Source: Pseudomonas chlororaphis
GTDB taxonomy: Bacteria; Pseudomonadota; Gammaproteobacteria; Pseudomonadales; Pseudomonadaceae
Direction: 5' to 3'
DNA: 64,000 nucleotides
Assembly: GCF_003731765.1 (NCBI RefSeq)
Contig: NZ_MOAL01000001.1
Span: forward strand, 372,001 to 436,000
The translations under genes were made by a program, and so were the position numbers. Every line of letters begins with the position of its first letter. Position 1 is the first letter of the stretch. A model generated the notes under the pieces. The model saw only the letters and a program-made list of their open reading frames with translations, was not told where the DNA came from and ran no database searches. Shown here one piece after another: positions 1-10,254 of this stretch.

Positions 1-277
1 CATGGAAGCCTTCCGCCACGTGGTCCTGCTGCCGGCGCTGGGCAAGGTCTGGCCCGCCCTGAGCAGCCAGATCATCATCGTCATGCTGGGTTCGGCGGTC
101 TGTTCGCAGATCGCCACCGAGGAATTGAGCTTTGCCGCCAACTTCATTCAATCGCGCAACTTCCGCGCCTTTGAAACCTACGCCCTGACCACCCTCATTT
201 ACCTGTGCATGGCCTTGCTGATCCGCCAGTTGCTGAACTGGATCGGCCGACGCTACATCGCAAGGAGCAGCCAATGA
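1..277 (+). CDS. Amino acid ABC transporter permease, 3' end (partial)
   Basis: C-terminal 91 residues of an inner-membrane permease of the HisM/GlnP family; the 5' part lies outside the window. The fragment opens inside the cytoplasmic EAA loop (EAFRHVVLLPAL), which contacts the ATPase, and continues through a last hydrophobic segment (TTLIYLCMALLIRQLL) before a basic tail. Its TGA overlaps the ATG of the next permease (ATGA, 274-277), so the two are translationally coupled. Together with the following permease and ATPase it forms a polar amino acid importer. The substrate-binding protein must be encoded upstream, outside the window, so substrate specificity cannot be read here. Confidence 0.9.
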   Translation, partial: MEAFRHVVLLPALGKVWPALSSQIIIVMLGSAVCSQIATEELSFAANFIQSRNFRAFETYALTTLIYLCMALLIRQLLNWIGRRYIARSSQ

Positions 278-924
278 GCGATTTCACTTTCTGGGACATC
301 CTGCGCAACCTGCTGGTGGGCCTGCAATGGACCCTGGCCCTGTCGCTGGTGGCATTTATCGGCGGCGGCCTGATCGGCCTGCTGATCATGACCCTGCGCA
401 TCTCCCACAAGCGCTTCGCCAGCGGCTTCGCCCGCACCTATATAGAACTGTTCCAGGGCACACCGCTGTTGATGCAGCTGTTCCTGGTGTTCTTCGGTGT
501 CGCCTTGCTGGGGGTGGATATCTCGCCCTGGCTGGCCGCGGCCATCGCCCTGACCCTGTTCACCAGTGCCTACCTGGCAGAGATCTGGCGCGGCTGCGTC
601 GAGTCGATCCCCCATGGCCAATGGGAAGCCTCGTCGAGCCTGGCCCTGAACCCTTATGAGCAACTGCGCTACGTGATCCTGCCCCAAGCCCTGCGCATCG
701 CCGTGGCGCCCACCGTGGGCTTCTCGGTGCAGGTGGTCAAAGGCACCGCCGTGACCTCGATCATCGGCTTCACCGAACTGACCAAAACCGGCGGCATGTT
801 GGCCAACGCCACCTTCGAACCCTTCATGGTGTACGGCTTGGTGGCCCTCGGTTACTTCCTGCTTTGCTACCCCCTGTCCCTCAGTGCGCGCTACCTGGAA
901 AGGAGACTGCATGCCTCTGCTTAG
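274..924 (+). CDS. Amino acid ABC transporter permease (HisQ/GlnP type)
   Basis: A 216-residue inner-membrane subunit of a polar amino acid importer. The chosen ATG overlaps the preceding stop and has AGGAGC just upstream; a longer open frame to 205 would run inside the previous gene. Hydrophobic segments lie near residues 14-38, 60-85 and 185-205. The family motif ELFQGTPLLMQLFLVFFG is near residue 58, and the EAA loop (EASSSLALNPYEQLRYVILPQAL) is in the C-terminal half. Its last codons overlap the ATPase start by 14 bases. It pairs with the upstream permease as the heterodimeric channel. Family assignment is firm; the amino acid carried is unknown. Confidence 0.94.
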   Translation: MSDFTFWDILRNLLVGLQWTLALSLVAFIGGGLIGLLIMTLRISHKRFASGFARTYIELFQGTPLLMQLFLVFFGVALLGVDISPWLAAAIALTLFTSAYLAEIWRGCVESIPHGQWEASSSLALNPYEQLRYVILPQALRIAVAPTVGFSVQVVKGTAVTSIIGFTELTKTGGMLANATFEPFMVYGLVALGYFLLCYPLSLSARYLERRLHASA

Positions 925-1645
925 AATTTCCGCCCTGCATAAGTATTACGGCGACCATCATGTGCTCAAGGGCATCGACCTCAGCATCGACGAGGGCCAG
1001 GTGGTGGCGATCATCGGCCGCAGCGGCTCGGGCAAAAGTACCCTGCTGCGCACCCTCAACGGCCTGGAGTCGATCAACGACGGGGTCATCGAAGTCGACG
1101 GCGAATACCTGGACGCCGCCCGCGCCGACTTGCGCAGCCTGCGGCAGAAGGTCGGCATGGTGTTCCAGCAGTTCAACCTGTTCCCGCACCTGACCGTGGG
1201 CGAGAACGTGATGCTTGCCCCGCAAGTGGTGCAAAAGGTGCCCAAGGCCCGCGCCGCCGAACTCGCGCGGCAGATGCTGACCCGGGTCGGCCTGGCAGAG
1301 AAGTTCGACGCCTTCCCCGACCGGCTGTCCGGCGGCCAGCAACAGCGGGTGGCCATCGCCCGCGCCCTGGCGATGTCGCCGAAGGTGCTGCTGTGCGACG
1401 AAATCACCTCGGCGCTCGACCCGGAACTGGTCAATGAAGTGCTCAGCGTGGTGCGCCAACTGGCCAAGGACGGCATGACCCTGATCATGGTGACCCACGA
1501 GATGCGCTTTGCCCGGGAAGTGGGCGACAAGCTGGTGTTCATGCACCAGGGCAAGGTGCATGAAGTGGGCGACCCCAAGGAGCTGTTCGCCAACCCGCAG
1601 ACGCCGGAGCTGGCGAACTTCATTGGCAGCAACGAGCACGCTTGA
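911..1645 (+). CDS. Amino acid ABC transporter ATP-binding protein
   Basis: A 244-residue cytoplasmic ATPase that powers the two upstream permeases. Walker [10 protein letters not shown] is at 36-44, the Q-loop at Gln86, the signature LSGGQQQR at 139-146, and Walker B LLCDE ends at the catalytic Glu164. The usual DEPTSALD reads DEITSALD here, a minor substitution. The start was set at the ATG preceded by GGAGA that overlaps the permease end by 14 bases. The closest recognisable relatives are the HisP/GlnQ family for glutamine, glutamate, histidine or arginine. It is the last gene of the transporter operon; no clear terminator is seen before ppx. Confidence 0.95.
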   Translation: MPLLRISALHKYYGDHHVLKGIDLSIDEGQVVAIIGRSGSGKSTLLRTLNGLESINDGVIEVDGEYLDAARADLRSLRQKVGMVFQQFNLFPHLTVGENVMLAPQVVQKVPKARAAELARQMLTRVGLAEKFDAFPDRLSGGQQQRVAIARALAMSPKVLLCDEITSALDPELVNEVLSVVRQLAKDGMTLIMVTHEMRFAREVGDKLVFMHQGKVHEVGDPKELFANPQTPELANFIGSNEHA

Positions 1646-1800
1646 CGCCCCGCCGCTGTGGCAGCCGGCTGGCCGGTGCCCGGCGGCAGTTCGCCCAGCC
1701 AAGGCTTTTATGCGCTGAATCAACGCATTAAACACTGCGCGTTGGCGCGAGCGATTGATCGTGGCACGATGGCGAGGTTATCGACCGAGACCCCCAAACC

Positions 1801-3303
1801 ATGCCGCAATCCCAAGCCAAGAATCTGTCCCTGATCGCTGCCATCGACCTGGGCTCCAACAGCTTCCACATGGTCGTGGCCAAGGCCCAGAACGGTGAAA
1901 TCCGCATTCTCGAACGGCTCGGTGAAAAGGTTCAGCTGGCCGCCGGTATCAACGAAGAACGCCAGCTCAACGAAGAGTCCATGCAGCGCGGGCTCGATTG
2001 CCTCAAGCGCTTTGCCCAACTGATCAACGGCATGCCCCTGGGCGCCGTGCGCATTGTCGGCACCAACGCCCTGCGCGAAGCCCGCAACCGTGGCGAGTTC
2101 ATCCGCCGCGCCGAAGAAATCCTCGGCCACCCGGTGGAAGTCATCTCCGGCCGAGAAGAAGCCCGTCTTATTTACCTCGGTGTCTCCCACACCCTCGCCG
2201 ACACCCCGGGCAAGCGCCTGGTGGCCGACATTGGCGGCGGCAGTACCGAGTTCATCATTGGCCAACGTTTCGAGCCCCTGCTGCGGGAAAGCCTGCAGAT
2301 GGGCTGCGTGAGCTTCACCCAGCGGTATTTCCGCGACGGCAAGATCACCCCAGCCCGCTACGCCCAGGCGTACACCGCGGCGCGCCTGGAAATCATGAGC
2401 ATCGAGCATGCCCTGCACCGCCTGACCTGGGATGAGGCCATCGGCTCCTCCGGCACTATCCGCGCCATCGGCCTGGCCCTCAAAGCCGGCGGCCACGGCA
2501 CCGGTGAAGTCAATGCCGAAGGCCTGGCGTGGCTCAAGCGCAAGCTGTTCAAGCTGGGCGAAGCGGACAAGATCGACTTCGAAGGCATCAAGCCGGACCG
2601 CCGGACCATTTTCCCGGCGGGCCTGGCGATTCTCGAAGCCATCTTCGATGCCCTTGAACTGCAACGCATGGACCATTGCGAAGGGGCACTGCGTGAAGGC
2701 GTGCTCTACGACCTGCTGGGCCGCCATCATCACGAGGACGTGCGCGAACGCACCCTCACCTCGCTGATGGAGCGCTACCACGTGGATCAGGAGCAAGCCG
2801 CACGCGTCGAGCGCAAAGCGCTGCATGCCTTCGACCAAGTGGCGGAGGACTGGGACCTGGAAGACGGCGTCTGGCGCGAGTTGCTGGGCTGGGCAGCCAA
2901 AGTCCACGAAGTGGGCCTGGACATCGCCCACTACCACTACCACAAGCACGGCGCCTACCTGATCGAGCACTCGGACCTGGCCGGCTTCTCCCGCGAGGAC
3001 CAGCAAATGCTGGCGCTGCTGGTGCGTGGCCACCGGCGCAATATTCCCAAGGAAAAGTTCGCCGAGTTCGGCGATGACGGGATCAAGCTGATCCGCCTGT
3101 GCGTGTTGCTGCGTTTTGCGATCCTGTTCCACCACATCCGCGGCACCCAGGAAATGCCCCAGGTGAAGCTCAGCGCCAACGGCGACCAGTTGGACGTGGT
3201 GTTCCCGGAAAACTGGCTGGACGAAAACCAACTGACCCAAGCCGACTTCGCCCTGGAAGCGGAGTGGCTGACCCGGGTCAACATCACCCTCAACGTCCGC
3301 TAA
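1801..3303 (+). CDS. ppx: Exopolyphosphatase / guanosine pentaphosphatase
   Basis: Ppx (500 residues) removes terminal phosphates from polyphosphate and can convert pppGpp to ppGpp. It has the ASKHA phosphatase fold: phosphate loop 1 [10 protein letters not shown] is near residues 16-25, and the second phosphate-binding motif [12 protein letters not shown] is near 143-154. The C-terminal part (from about residue 310) is the HD-like helical domain typical of the long Ppx/GppA form, with the pair [19 protein letters not shown]. Length matches Pseudomonas Ppx. It converges on ppk across a REP array, so synthesis and breakdown of polyphosphate are encoded tail to tail. Confidence 0.97.
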   Translation: MPQSQAKNLSLIAAIDLGSNSFHMVVAKAQNGEIRILERLGEKVQLAAGINEERQLNEESMQRGLDCLKRFAQLINGMPLGAVRIVGTNALREARNRGEFIRRAEEILGHPVEVISGREEARLIYLGVSHTLADTPGKRLVADIGGGSTEFIIGQRFEPLLRESLQMGCVSFTQRYFRDGKITPARYAQAYTAARLEIMSIEHALHRLTWDEAIGSSGTIRAIGLALKAGGHGTGEVNAEGLAWLKRKLFKLGEADKIDFEGIKPDRRTIFPAGLAILEAIFDALELQRMDHCEGALREGVLYDLLGRHHHEDVRERTLTSLMERYHVDQEQAARVERKALHAFDQVAEDWDLEDGVWRELLGWAAKVHEVGLDIAHYHYHKHGAYLIEHSDLAGFSREDQQMLALLVRGHRRNIPKEKFAEFGDDGIKLIRLCVLLRFAILFHHIRGTQEMPQVKLSANGDQLDVVFPENWLDENQLTQADFALEAEWLTRVNITLNVR

Positions 3304-3309
3304 CCCCTC

Positions 3310-3577
3310 GCCTGCGATAAGGCCCCGGACTCTACCGGGGCCTTGAGACCGCGATCGCTGGCAAGCCAGCTCCTACAACGCACAAACACCCCATGTAGGA
3401 GCCGGCTTGCCGGCGATAAGGGCCCGGATTCCGCCCGGGCCTTGAGACCGCGATCGCTGGCAAGCCAGCTCCTACAACGCACAAACCCCTCTGTAGGAGC
3501 CGGCTTGCCGGCGATAAGGCCCCGGATTCCGCTAGGGCCTTGAGACCGCCATTGCTGGCAAGCCAGCGCCTACAACA
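3310..3577. repeat. REP-type palindromic repeat array, three units of about 98 bp
   Basis: Three direct copies begin with GCGATAAGG at 3314, 3413 and 3511, giving a period of 98-99 bases. Each unit holds a G+C-rich hairpin (GGCCCCGG...CCGGGGCC) and a REP palindrome half GCTGGCAAGCCAGCTCCTACA. The first two units also carry the inverse half TGTAGGAGCCGGCTTGCCG. The third unit is truncated and diverged (ATTGCTGGCAAGCCAGCGCC). The array fills the space between the convergent stops of ppx and ppk and probably also acts as a transcription barrier in both directions. These sequences match the REP family common in fluorescent pseudomonads. Confidence 0.9.
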
Positions 3578-3588
3578 AGGCGGTGGGG

Positions 3589-5811
3589 TTAACGCACGGG
3601 CAATACCGGGCTGCCGAGGCGTTCCAGCAGGGTTGCCTGGGCGCTGCGTGGGTTCTGGTTGCCGGTCGGCGTGTTACGGATGTAACGACCGTCGGACTGC
3701 AGGCTCCAGCTGTGGGTGTTATCGGTGAGGTAACTCTCCAACTCCTTCTTCACCCGCAGGATCAACTTCTTGCCCTCCACCGGGAAGCAAGTCTCGACGC
3801 GCTTGTCGAGGTTGCGCTCCATCCAGTCGGCGCTGGAGAGGAACAACTGCTCTTCGCCGCCATTGAGGAAGTAGAACACCCGGGTGTGCTCCAGGAAGCG
3901 GCCGATGATCGAGCGCACGTGGATATTGTGCGAAACCCCGGCAATGCCAGGACGCAGGCAGCACATGCCACGCACCACTAGGTCGATACGCACGCCAGAC
4001 TGACTGGCCTTGTACAGCGCACGGATGATCTTCGGATCGGTCAGGGAGTTGAACTTGGCGATGATATGGGCCGGCTTGCCATCGAGGGCAAACTGGGTCT
4101 CGCGCAAGATCATGTCGAGCATGCCCTTCTTCAGGGTGAACGGCGCATGCAGCAGCTTCTTCATGCGCAAGGTCTTGCCCATGCCGATCAACTGGCTGAA
4201 CAGCTTGCCCACGTCTTCACACAGGGCGTCGTCGGATGTCAGCAGGCTGTAGTCGGTGTATAGGCGGGCGTTGGCGGCGTGGTAGTTGCCAGTGCCCAAG
4301 TGGGCGTAACGCACGATCTCGCCGGCCTCGCGCCGCAGGATCAGCATCATCTTGGCGTGGGTCTTGAAGCCCACCACGCCGTAGATCACCACCGCGCCGG
4401 CCGCTTGCAGACGGCTGGCCATCTGCAGGTTGGACTCTTCATCGAACCGCGCCCGCAACTCGATCACCGCGGTGACTTCCTTGCCGTTGCGCGCGGCGTC
4501 CACCAGGGCGTCGACGATTTCCGAGTTGGCACCGCTGCGATACAGGGTCTGGCGCACCGCCAGCACGTGCGGGTCCTTGGCCGCCTGGCGCAGCAGGTCG
4601 ACCACCGGGGTGAAGGACTCGAACGGGTGCAGCAGCAGGATGTCCTGCTTGCTGATCACGCTGAAAATGTTCTCGCTGTTCTGCAACAGCTTGGGGATCT
4701 GCGGGGTGAACGGCGTGTATTGCAGCTCCGGATGGCTGTCCAGACCGGTGATGCTGAACAGGCGCGTCAGGTTCACCGGGCCATTGACCTGGTACAGCTC
4801 GGTTTCGTGCAGGTTGAACTGCTTGAGCAGGTAGTCGGACAGGTGTTTCGGGCAGGTGTCGGCCACCTCCAGGCGCACCGCGTCACCGTAGCGACGGGAG
4901 AACAGCTCGCCGCGCAGGGCGCGGGCCAGGTCTTCGACGTCTTCGGTGTCCACCGCCAGGTCGGCGTTACGGGTCAGGCGGAACTGATAGCAGCCTTTTA
5001 CCTTCATGCCCTGGAAGAGGTCATCAGCGTGGGCGTGGATCATCGACGAGAGGAACACATAATTGTCGCCCGGGCCGCCGACTTCTTCCGGCACCTTGAT
5101 GATCCGTGGCAACAGGCGCGGGGCCGGGATGATCGCCAGGCCGGAATCGCGACCGAAGGCGTCGATGCCTTCGAGCTCGACGATAAAGTTCAGGCTCTTG
5201 TTCACCAGCAACGGGAACGGATGCGTCGGGTCGAGGCCGATGGGGGTGATGATCGGCGCGATTTCGTCGCGGAAATAGCGGCGCACCCAGGTCTTGAGCT
5301 TGGTGGTCCAGTAACGGCGGCGGATAAAGCGCACCTGATGCTTTTCCAGCTCCGGTAGCAGGATGTCGTTGAGGATCGCGTACTGGCGGTCGACGTGACC
5401 GTGCACCAGCTCGCTGATGCGCGCCAGGGCCTGGTGGGGTTGCAGGCCATCGGCACCGGCTTGTTCCCGAGCGAAGGTGATCTGCTTCTTCAGCCCCGCT
5501 ACACGAATCTCGAAGAACTCATCCAGGTTGCTGGAGAAGATCAGCAGGAATTTCAGCCGTTCCAGCAACGGATAGGACTCATCCAGCGCCTGCTCCAGCA
5601 CGCGGATGTTGAACTGCAGTTGCGACAGCTCACGGTGGATGTACAGGCTGCTGTCATCCAGGTTGGGGACGACGATCGCCGGCGCCGGCTGCGCCTCGGC
5701 CGTCACCGCGGCCGGCGGAGGGGTTTCCAGCTCCGGCGGGGTTTCCACCACTTGTTCGACCACAGGCTGAGCCTCTTTTACGGCAACTTCAGTGAGTCCT
5801 TCGGTATTCAT
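3589..5811 (-). CDS. ppk: Polyphosphate kinase
   Basis: Ppk1 (740 residues) reversibly polymerises the gamma-phosphate of ATP into polyphosphate. The first 50 or so residues are a Pro/Glu/Ala-rich extension ([16 protein letters not shown]), likely disordered; the conserved N domain begins at [13 protein letters not shown]. Downstream come the PLD-like catalytic domains, with the phosphorylatable histidine in [14 protein letters not shown] and the LGTGNYH motif. The C-terminus ends with the usual [14 protein letters not shown] segment (here [15 protein letters not shown]). It is followed by the REP array and converges with ppx. Its start lies 18 bases from the hemB stop, so hemB-ppk may be co-transcribed. 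Confidence 0.97.
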   Translation of the reverse strand: MNTEGLTEVAVKEAQPVVEQVVETPPELETPPPAAVTAEAQPAPAIVVPNLDDSSLYIHRELSQLQFNIRVLEQALDESYPLLERLKFLLIFSSNLDEFFEIRVAGLKKQITFAREQAGADGLQPHQALARISELVHGHVDRQYAILNDILLPELEKHQVRFIRRRYWTTKLKTWVRRYFRDEIAPIITPIGLDPTHPFPLLVNKSLNFIVELEGIDAFGRDSGLAIIPAPRLLPRIIKVPEEVGGPGDNYVFLSSMIHAHADDLFQGMKVKGCYQFRLTRNADLAVDTEDVEDLARALRGELFSRRYGDAVRLEVADTCPKHLSDYLLKQFNLHETELYQVNGPVNLTRLFSITGLDSHPELQYTPFTPQIPKLLQNSENIFSVISKQDILLLHPFESFTPVVDLLRQAAKDPHVLAVRQTLYRSGANSEIVDALVDAARNGKEVTAVIELRARFDEESNLQMASRLQAAGAVVIYGVVGFKTHAKMMLILRREAGEIVRYAHLGTGNYHAANARLYTDYSLLTSDDALCEDVGKLFSQLIGMGKTLRMKKLLHAPFTLKKGMLDMILRETQFALDGKPAHIIAKFNSLTDPKIIRALYKASQSGVRIDLVVRGMCCLRPGIAGVSHNIHVRSIIGRFLEHTRVFYFLNGGEEQLFLSSADWMERNLDKRVETCFPVEGKKLILRVKKELESYLTDNTHSWSLQSDGRYIRNTPTGNQNPRSAQATLLERLGSPVLPVR

Positions 5812-5829
5812 CGCGTGTTCCTGGGAGGG

Positions 5830-6969
<1,140 letters not shown>

Positions 6970-7050
6970 TCACGTCGAGACACATTTCGATACTTTCATC
7001 CCTGTCGCCGAAGGGGTAGGCTGCGCGTTCATTTCGCCAGCATCCAGACA

Positions 7051-7674
7051 ATGCTCCAACAATTTCTCCAGGATTTCGGCTACTTCGCCCTCTTTCTAGG
7101 CACATTTTTCGAAGGCGAGACCATCTTGGTCCTGGCCGGCTTCCTCGCGTTCCGTGGATACATGGACATCAACCTGGTGGTGGTCGTGGCGTTCTTCGGC
7201 AGCTATGCCGGCGATCAGCTGTGGTACTTCCTCGGTCGTCGCCATGGACGCAAGTTACTGGCACGCAAACCGCGCTGGCAGATGATGGGTGACCGGGCGC
7301 TGGAGCACATTCGCAAGCACCCGGATATCTGGGTGCTGAGCTTCCGCTTCGTGTACGGCTTGCGCACGGTGATGCCGGTGGCCATCGGCCTGTCTGGCTA
7401 TCCGCCGGGCCGCTACCTGTTGCTCAACGGCATTGGCGCGGCCATCTGGGCGGCAGCCCTGGCAGCGGCGGCCTATCACTTCGGCGCGATCATGGAAGGC
7501 ATGCTCGGCAGCATCAAGAAGTACGAGCTGTGGGTCCTTGGCGCGTTGCTGCTGCTCGGCGTCGGCCTGTGGCTGCGCCGCCGCTTCAAGAACGCGCGCC
7601 TGGCCAAGCAGGTCTACGAAGCCGAACAGGCCGAGCTGAAAAAAGCCAACGACAGCCCTACGCCAAGCGAGTGA
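7051..7674 (+). CDS. DedA family membrane protein
   Basis: A 207-residue inner-membrane protein of the DedA/SNARE-associated (VTT) superfamily, whose members act in undecaprenyl-phosphate and lipid flipping, proton homeostasis and antibiotic tolerance. Conserved features seen are FFEGETILVLAGFLA near residue 20, the motif GSYAGDQLWYFLGRRHGR around 48-65, and RFVYGLRTVMPVAIGLSG around 105-125. Several hydrophobic helices follow, then a charged C-terminal tail (residues 180-207). The start was taken at the first ATG in homology; the open frame extends antisense through hemB. Its 3' end overlaps the convergent desaturase gene by 17 bases. Confidence 0.9.
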   Translation: MLQQFLQDFGYFALFLGTFFEGETILVLAGFLAFRGYMDINLVVVVAFFGSYAGDQLWYFLGRRHGRKLLARKPRWQMMGDRALEHIRKHPDIWVLSFRFVYGLRTVMPVAIGLSGYPPGRYLLLNGIGAAIWAAALAAAAYHFGAIMEGMLGSIKKYELWVLGALLLLGVGLWLRRRFKNARLAKQVYEAEQAELKKANDSPTPSE

Positions 7675-8890
7675 AACGGCCGCGGCAGCCATACAGCGCC
7701 AGCCCACTGAGCACGCTGTAAAGCAGCAGGGCAACCCAGGCCAGGGGGTTGCCCGGCCACAGCCCGACCATCGGCGCCAGCCACACCAGCGGCAGATTCG
7801 ACAGCAGCCGCAGCCCCTCCAGCGTCAACGCCCAAGGGCGATTTTCCAGCAAGGCCCCCAGCACAAACAGCCCCCAGGCCATGGCGCCCCAGCCCAGGAC
7901 CAGGCCGACAGTGGACAAGCTGTTCTCCAGGTTCATCAAGTAGCTGCCCAAGGCCACGTAGACCGCGAACTGCAGCACCACATACACCTGCTGCCCCAAC
8001 GCCAGCGGCACCTCGAACTTGCGAAAGCTTGCCAGGTCCGGCTTGTTCAGCGGGTAGCGGGCCGCCACATCCGCCGGCCGCCAGCCCGTGGGCATAAACC
8101 AGATTCGCAGCTTGTCCCACAGGTTTCGGGTACGTCGCGCATCCGCCAGCAACTGAGCATAGAACTGCAGGTTGGCCCAGATCGGGTTCCAACTGGCCAG
8201 CGGCGTGGTCACGCCGAACACCACCGGCTCGTTGTCGTCCTCTTCCTGGAAGGTGCCGAACAGGCGGTCCCAAATAATGAACACCCCGCCGTAGTTGCGA
8301 TCCATGTAGAGAGGGTTTTGCGCGTGGTGCGCACGGTGATTGGACGGCGTGACGAAGAACCACTCATACCAGCCGAGCTTGGGAATATGCCGGGTATGCA
8401 CCCAGAACTGGTACAGCAGGTTCAATGCCGCGACGCTGACAAACACCAGCAGCGGCACGCCGAACAGTGCCAAGGGCAGGTAGAAGATCCAGCTCAGCAA
8501 GAAACCGGTGCTGGTCTGGCGCAGGGCCGTGGAGAGGTTGTAGTCCTCGCTCTGGTGATGCACCGAATGGGCAGCCCAGAGAATGTTGCGCTCGTGCCCC
8601 AGGCGGTGCAGCCAGTAGTAGCAGAAGTCATACAGGACAAAGGCGAAGACCCACACCCAGACGCTGTCGGCAGGCCACTGGAACAGCCCCACATACTCCA
8701 GGGCGAACACATAAGTCAGCAGGCCGACGCCCTTGGTCAGCAGGCCGGTGGTGGTGGACAAGACCCCGGTGCTGATGCTGTTCACCGCATCCGCGACCCG
8801 GTAGTTATTGACTCCGCGCCAGCGGTCGAGCAGCAGTTCCAAGACAATCAGCACGAAGAAAAACGGCACCGCATAGAGGATGAAGTTCAT
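7658..8890 (-). CDS. Sterol desaturase / fatty acid hydroxylase family protein
   Basis: A 410-residue integral membrane di-iron oxygenase-like protein. Histidine clusters typical of the superfamily are present: HRLGHE (around residue 95), HSVHHQSEDYN (around 108), HTRHIPKLGWYEWFFVTPSNHRAHH (around 170-195). These would bind two iron atoms at the cytoplasmic face. The first 65 residues and the last 130 contain further hydrophobic segments; the C-terminal part (LLENRPWALTLEGLR) is an additional membrane domain beyond the catalytic core. The substrate is unknown; lipids, sterol-like molecules or alkyl ethers are possible. Transcribed alone, divergent from elbB. Confidence 0.88.
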   Translation of the reverse strand: MNFILYAVPFFFVLIVLELLLDRWRGVNNYRVADAVNSISTGVLSTTTGLLTKGVGLLTYVFALEYVGLFQWPADSVWVWVFAFVLYDFCYYWLHRLGHERNILWAAHSVHHQSEDYNLSTALRQTSTGFLLSWIFYLPLALFGVPLLVFVSVAALNLLYQFWVHTRHIPKLGWYEWFFVTPSNHRAHHAQNPLYMDRNYGGVFIIWDRLFGTFQEEDDNEPVVFGVTTPLASWNPIWANLQFYAQLLADARRTRNLWDKLRIWFMPTGWRPADVAARYPLNKPDLASFRKFEVPLALGQQVYVVLQFAVYVALGSYLMNLENSLSTVGLVLGWGAMAWGLFVLGALLENRPWALTLEGLRLLSNLPLVWLAPMVGLWPGNPLAWVALLLYSVLSGLALYGCRGRFTRLA

Positions 8891-9003
8891 GACACGGCCT
8901 GATCGGATTCGATACCGGAGATTAGGTCCCAGCGCGCAATCGCCCTATGGCAACACATGACAAATTAGTGGACATTTAGCGCCATGAATCTGGAGAAAAG
9001 CCC

Positions 9004-9672
9004 ATGAGCAAAAAAGTTGCAGTGATCCTTTCCGGTTGCGGCGTCTACGACGGCGCGGAGATCCATGAAAGCGTGATTACCCTGCTGCGCCTCGACCAGC
9101 GCGGCGCCAAGGTCCAGTGCTTCGCCCCCGATATCCCGCAGATGCACGTGATCAACCACCTCACCGGCGACGCCATGCCCGAGCAGCGCAATGTCCTGGT
9201 GGAATCGGCGCGCATCGCCCGGGGCGAGGTGAAGAACGTGCGCGAGGCCAACGTCGAGGACTTTGATGCGCTGATCGTTCCCGGCGGTTTCGGCGCGGCG
9301 AAAAACCTGTCCAACTTCGCGGTGGAAGGGGCCGCTTGCACGGTCCAGGCAGACGTCCTGGCCCTGGCCGAAGCCTTTGCCGAAGCCGGCAAGCCGGTAG
9401 GTCTGATCTGCATCACCCCGGCCCTGGCGGCAAAAATCTATGGCCCGGGCGTGACCTGCACCATTGGCAACGACGCCGGCACTGTCGAAGCCCTGACCAA
9501 GATGGGCGCCACCCATGAAGACTGCGCGGTGAGCGATATCATCGAGGATAAGGCCCGCAAGCTGGTCTGCACCCCGGCCTACATGCTCGCGCAATCCATC
9601 AGCGAAGCTGCATCCGGCATCAACAAGCTGGTAGATCGGGTGCTGGAACTGACCCACGAACACGACCAGTAA
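9004..9672 (+). CDS. elbB: Isoprenoid biosynthesis glyoxalase ElbB
   Basis: ElbB (222 residues) belongs to the DJ-1/PfpI superfamily; the E. coli protein has glyoxalase activity and has been linked to isoprenoid synthesis. The N-terminus KVAVILSGCGVYDGAEIHE is family-specific. The nucleophile elbow Cys is in GLICITPALAAKIYG (near residue 138), and the Glu-bearing strand is near the N-terminus. A good ribosome binding site (GGAGAAAA) precedes the ATG. Length is as expected. It stands alone between divergent and convergent neighbours, followed by a strong inverted repeat. Confidence 0.95.
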   Translation: MSKKVAVILSGCGVYDGAEIHESVITLLRLDQRGAKVQCFAPDIPQMHVINHLTGDAMPEQRNVLVESARIARGEVKNVREANVEDFDALIVPGGFGAAKNLSNFAVEGAACTVQADVLALAEAFAEAGKPVGLICITPALAAKIYGPGVTCTIGNDAGTVEALTKMGATHEDCAVSDIIEDKARKLVCTPAYMLAQSISEAASGINKLVDRVLELTHEHDQ

Positions 9673-9681
9673 GCCACCGTC

Positions 9682-9710
9682 GGTGGCGAGGCCCCGAGCG
9701 CCTCGCCACC
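9682..9710. terminator. Inverted repeat between convergent elbB and yaiI
   Basis: A 10-base perfect stem GGTGGCGAGG / CCTCGCCACC with a 9-base loop lies right after the elbB stop and before the end of the convergent UPF0178 gene. It lacks a T-run, so intrinsic termination is inferred from position and stem strength only. Confidence 0.5.
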
Positions 9711-9715
9711 CGGCT

Positions 9716-10171
9716 TCAGGCCTGGCGCGCCAGCCGGGTCAGAATCCGGTCCAGGGCGTTGGCGAATGCCTGCTTATCCCGATCGCTGTAAGGCCCCTGC
9801 CCTCCCCCAACCTGGCCCTGCTCCCGCAGGTCGGTGAACAGATTGCGCACCGCCAGGCGCTCGCCCATGTTCTGCACATCGAACTCCTTGCCCCGCGGGT
9901 CGAGGGCCGCCACGCCCTTCTTCACCAGCCGGTCAGCCAGGGGCACATCGCTGCAGATCACCAACTCCCCAGGCACCGCGTGTTCCACCAGGTAGTCGTC
10001 CGCGGCATCCGGTCCACTGGGCACCACGATCAGCCTGACGCAGGCAAAGGCCGGCTTGATCTGCGGCTGCCCGGCCACCAGCAGCACCTCGAACTGGCGC
10101 TTGAGGGCAAACCGCACCACTTGGTCCTTGGCCGCCTTGGGGCAGGCATCGGCATCGATCCACACACGCAT
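9716..10171 (-). CDS. YaiI/YqxD family protein (UPF0178)
   Basis: A 151-residue cytoplasmic protein of the UPF0178 (YaiI/YqxD) family, related to PIN-like nuclease folds; the function is not established. Recognisable motifs are VWIDADACPKAAKDQVVRFA at the N-terminus, VPSGPDAADDYLVEH in the middle, and DVPLADRLVKKG near residue 85. The conserved Asp residues would form an acidic metal site. The C-terminus (RDKQAFANALDRILTRLARQA) is helical. It sits alone, convergent with elbB, downstream of the FTR1 permease gene and separated from it by a REP-like palindrome. Confidence 0.9.
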   Translation of the reverse strand: MRVWIDADACPKAAKDQVVRFALKRQFEVLLVAGQPQIKPAFACVRLIVVPSGPDAADDYLVEHAVPGELVICSDVPLADRLVKKGVAALDPRGKEFDVQNMGERLAVRNLFTDLREQGQVGGGQGPYSDRDKQAFANALDRILTRLARQA

Positions 10172-10204
10172 TGAATGTTCTCCCTACAGAAAGCAAAACG
10201 GGCA

Positions 10205-10250
10205 AGCCGCCCCGGTCAGGAGCGAGCTTGCCCGCGATCAGCGACGCCTC
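10205..10250. repeat. Single REP-like element
   Basis: The stretch CAGGAGCGAGCTTGCCCGCGATCAGCG resembles one half of the Pseudomonas REP palindrome (G-GAGC-GGCTTGC-GGCGAT). It lies between the permease gene and yaiI. Only a single, diverged copy is present. Confidence 0.55.
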
Positions 10251-10254
10251 AGAT

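Noticed and set aside
1720..3240. 506-codon frame antisense to ppx
   Set aside because: Antisense artefact of third-position GC; ppx on the other strand is unmistakable.
3314..3577. Regular repeats that could be taken for a CRISPR array
   Set aside because: The 98-base period, conserved whole units and internal palindromes fit REP elements; there are no unique spacers and no cas genes.
7658..7674. 17-base overlap of DedA and desaturase genes as a frameshift
   Set aside because: Both reading frames end normally with conserved-looking tails; convergent overlaps of this size are common.
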